Shown: one piece after another, positions 62,155 through 64,000 of the stretch
Layout of the letters: the number at the start of each line of letters is the position of its first letter
Numbering within the stretch: position 1 is the first letter of the stretch
NCBI GenBank assembly: GCA_964016985.1
Contig: OZ024828.1
Span: 26,294,581-26,358,580 of the forward strand
Reading direction: 5' to 3'
DNA length: 64,000 nt
Source: Anodontia alba
Taxonomy: Eukaryota; Mollusca; Bivalvia; Lucinida; Lucinidae
Made by a program: the position numbers and the translations under genes
The notes under the pieces: model-generated
Seen by the model: the letters and a program-made list of their open reading frames with translations, nothing else
Databases searched by the model: none
What the model was told of the DNA's origin: nothing

Positions 62155-62480
62155 AATAGTGATCACCTTTTGTCCGTCGTCCGTCCATGCGTCCGTCCGT
62201 CCGTTAACATTTTCAAATGACTTCTCCTCTGAAGCCGCTTAGCCAATTTTGCTTAAATTTCATATAGAGCCTTCTTAGGTTGGGGGAACGAAAGAATGCT
62301 ACAATTGTCGCGATGTGTTGACCAAGATGGCCGCCATGCCCACTTTAAAAATCATCTACTCCAGAACCGAGGATGCATTGGGGTTGATTCTTTGCACAAA
62401 TTATCGGGGACGGTAGGTATTAGTACGGACTCTAATACGCAAATTTTGCTAACCCCAACATCGAAAAGATACACGATTTA
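62155..62480. repeat. Interspersed repeat beginning GTGATCACCTTTTGTCCGTC
   Basis: GTGATCACCTTTTGTCCGTC followed by TCCG repeats, ACTTCTCCTCTGAAGCCGCT, GACCAAGATGGCCGCCATGC and TCCAGAACCGAGG. The type is frequent in mollusc genomes. Confidence 0.75.
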
Positions 62481-63500
62481 TTTCGATGTAGGAAGAAAGG
62501 CTGGACATTTCTGTATATAAAACAATTGTGTAGCAGATATTTATACATTGCATTTAGCGAGAAATTGCACGTTTCTTTGGAGGCCCAGTTGATACTTAAC
62601 AATTTTTAAGTATACAAAACCTTGTGTATCCAGGTTAAAATCATAAAAAAGAAAGAAAACAAATGCTCAAAACGGAAAGCAGAATGTTTATTTTCTCATG
62701 AGATTATGCAAACATAAGACAAATTTCGCATGCAAACTGTATTTCAAATAAACCTACTACCGTTTCCTATAGCCTATATAATAAGGTATACAGAAATGGA
62801 TTAACACTAAAAAATGTTCTATGTTTTCATCCAATATGGCCCCTACAATAAACCTGTAAGAAAACGTTTGATTGCAAATTTTATGATACCATTTTGAATG
62901 ACTCATTTTTAACTTTTACCAGGCATCTTTCGGGCGTTCGTGCATATGGATTTTCAATAAAAAATATTCGTGGCATTTTGTTCTTGTGCTTTTCAGTCCT
63001 TTTAGCATTGCGATTACCTCGCTTGGGGAAGAGAGAGCTAATCTTAGTGCTTTTCGTACGTTTGTTCGATTTGTGCTTGTTTGGATTTGTCGGTTTCCTC
63101 TTCCTTTTGGGGTCAGGGAAGGGCTGCGGTTTGTGATTGTGGCACTCTCTTGACTTTTCTCTTACCTTTTTTTACAGTTGGTTGGCAAACTCTAGACTAG
63201 TATCATGCAAAATGCATGCGTTTCTCCAAAATGCAATTAGTTTCGCATTGCTATACAACGGTTTTGTATGAACCGATATCCAAGCTTTATATATACAAAA
63301 AGTTCAGCTGTATATCTTTCTAGGGTTACGTGTTTTTTTGTTGTTGTTTTTTTTTTTTTTTTTTTTTTTTGTTTGTTTGTTTTTCAAGGTACAGGAATTG
63401 AAAAACCTGACTATACCAAAGTTGCTAAAACGATGGTCGTACATTGGCGTTTGACCTTTTTACGGCGAGTTCAAGTTTGCTTCTCTGTGCATTTCTATGG
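62481..63500. other. No gene; poly-T at 63343-63384
   Basis: Short open frames only; none with a recognisable domain. Confidence 0.45.
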
Positions 63501-63514
63501 GGGTGGGGGGGAAT

Positions 63515-63990
63515 GTTGAAAACGACTTCTCCTCTGAAGCCGCTACTCCAATGTTGCTCAGATTTCATGTGGAGCCTCCTTGAGGCAGGGGAACGAAAGA
63601 TTGCAAAAATGGTTGCGGTCCATTGACCAAGATGGCCAGCATGCCCATATATGGTAACAACCTTCAAAAATCTTCTTCTCCAGAACCAAATAATCCCTGG
63701 GGCCCAATCTTTGCACAAGTCATCGGGGACTAGAGGTCTACCATAAGTGTTAAAATGAATGTCCTACGTAGGACCCAAGCCTTTAGTCGCTTTGAGCCGA
63801 AACTTGTTCTATGGATAGAGGATGACTTCTAGATCGAAACCAGCTAAAATAGTGTCGATTGGAAATGATTCCGCTCCACTGAACAAGATGGCCGCCATAG
63901 CTAAAAATAGAAAAATCTTCAAACGGCATCTCGTCCTTGGCCAATAACCAGATTTTAAAATATTTGCACAGAAGTGTTTCTCCAATGGCC
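63515..63990. repeat. Interspersed repeat, second copy plus partial third
   Basis: ACGACTTCTCCTCTGAAGCC, GACCAAGATGGCCAGCATGC and TTCTTCTCCAGAACC parallel 62220-62400; a further diverged unit begins near 63820 (GACTTCTAGATCGAAACCAG, AACAAGATGGCCGCCAT). Confidence 0.75.
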
Positions 63991-64000
63991 CTCTACCAAA

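Overview
The window is nuclear DNA from an animal, most likely a bivalve mollusc. The best evidence is two head-to-tail genes, split by spliceosomal introns, that encode secreted proteins of the bivalve plasma family known from pernin (Perna), the extrapallial-fluid metal-binding protein (Mytilus) and cavortin/dominin (Crassostrea). These are superoxide dismutase-derived, histidine/aspartate-rich proteins. The rest is dominated by short hairpin DNA transposons (MITEs), tRNA-derived SINEs, microsatellites and minisatellites. No bacterial or viral gene and no intact autonomous transposon was found.

Layout. 1-12.1 kb: intergenic and repeat-rich. 12.1-35.0 kb, + strand: gene A, six coding exons joining in frame to a 626-residue protein with a signal peptide, an acidic coiled-coil segment, a degenerate Cu/Zn-SOD domain and a 351-residue His/Asp repeat tail in one terminal exon. 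35.0-49.7 kb: intergenic, dense in MITEs. 49.7-55.3 kb, + strand: gene B, a diverged paralogue with four recognisable exons in the same order and phases. Its last two exons are not seen in the remaining 8.7 kb and probably lie beyond the window. 55.3-64 kb: AT-rich, comparatively repeat-poor sequence, probably intron 4 of gene B, ending in common molluscan interspersed repeats.

How the genes work (inference from the family): both products should be secreted into haemolymph or extrapallial fluid. In gene A the four copper-ligand histidines of SOD are kept, but the zinc loop is shortened and two zinc histidines, the active-site arginine and the usual disulfide cysteines are changed. A metal-binding or carrier role is therefore more likely than catalysis, with the His/Asp tail as a bulk metal-binding region.

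Repeats. The most abundant family, called MITE-1 here, has about 28 copies or fragments, each built on a hairpin with about 35-bp stems. Other families are a TTAA-bounded MITE, TA-flanked pogo-like MITEs, near-perfect CCCAG...CTGGG palindromes, several hairpin families, a mariner relic (28996-30071) and a SINE with clear target-site duplications. Several insertions lie within tens of bases of gene A or B splice acceptors or start codons, and nested insertions give a relative age order.
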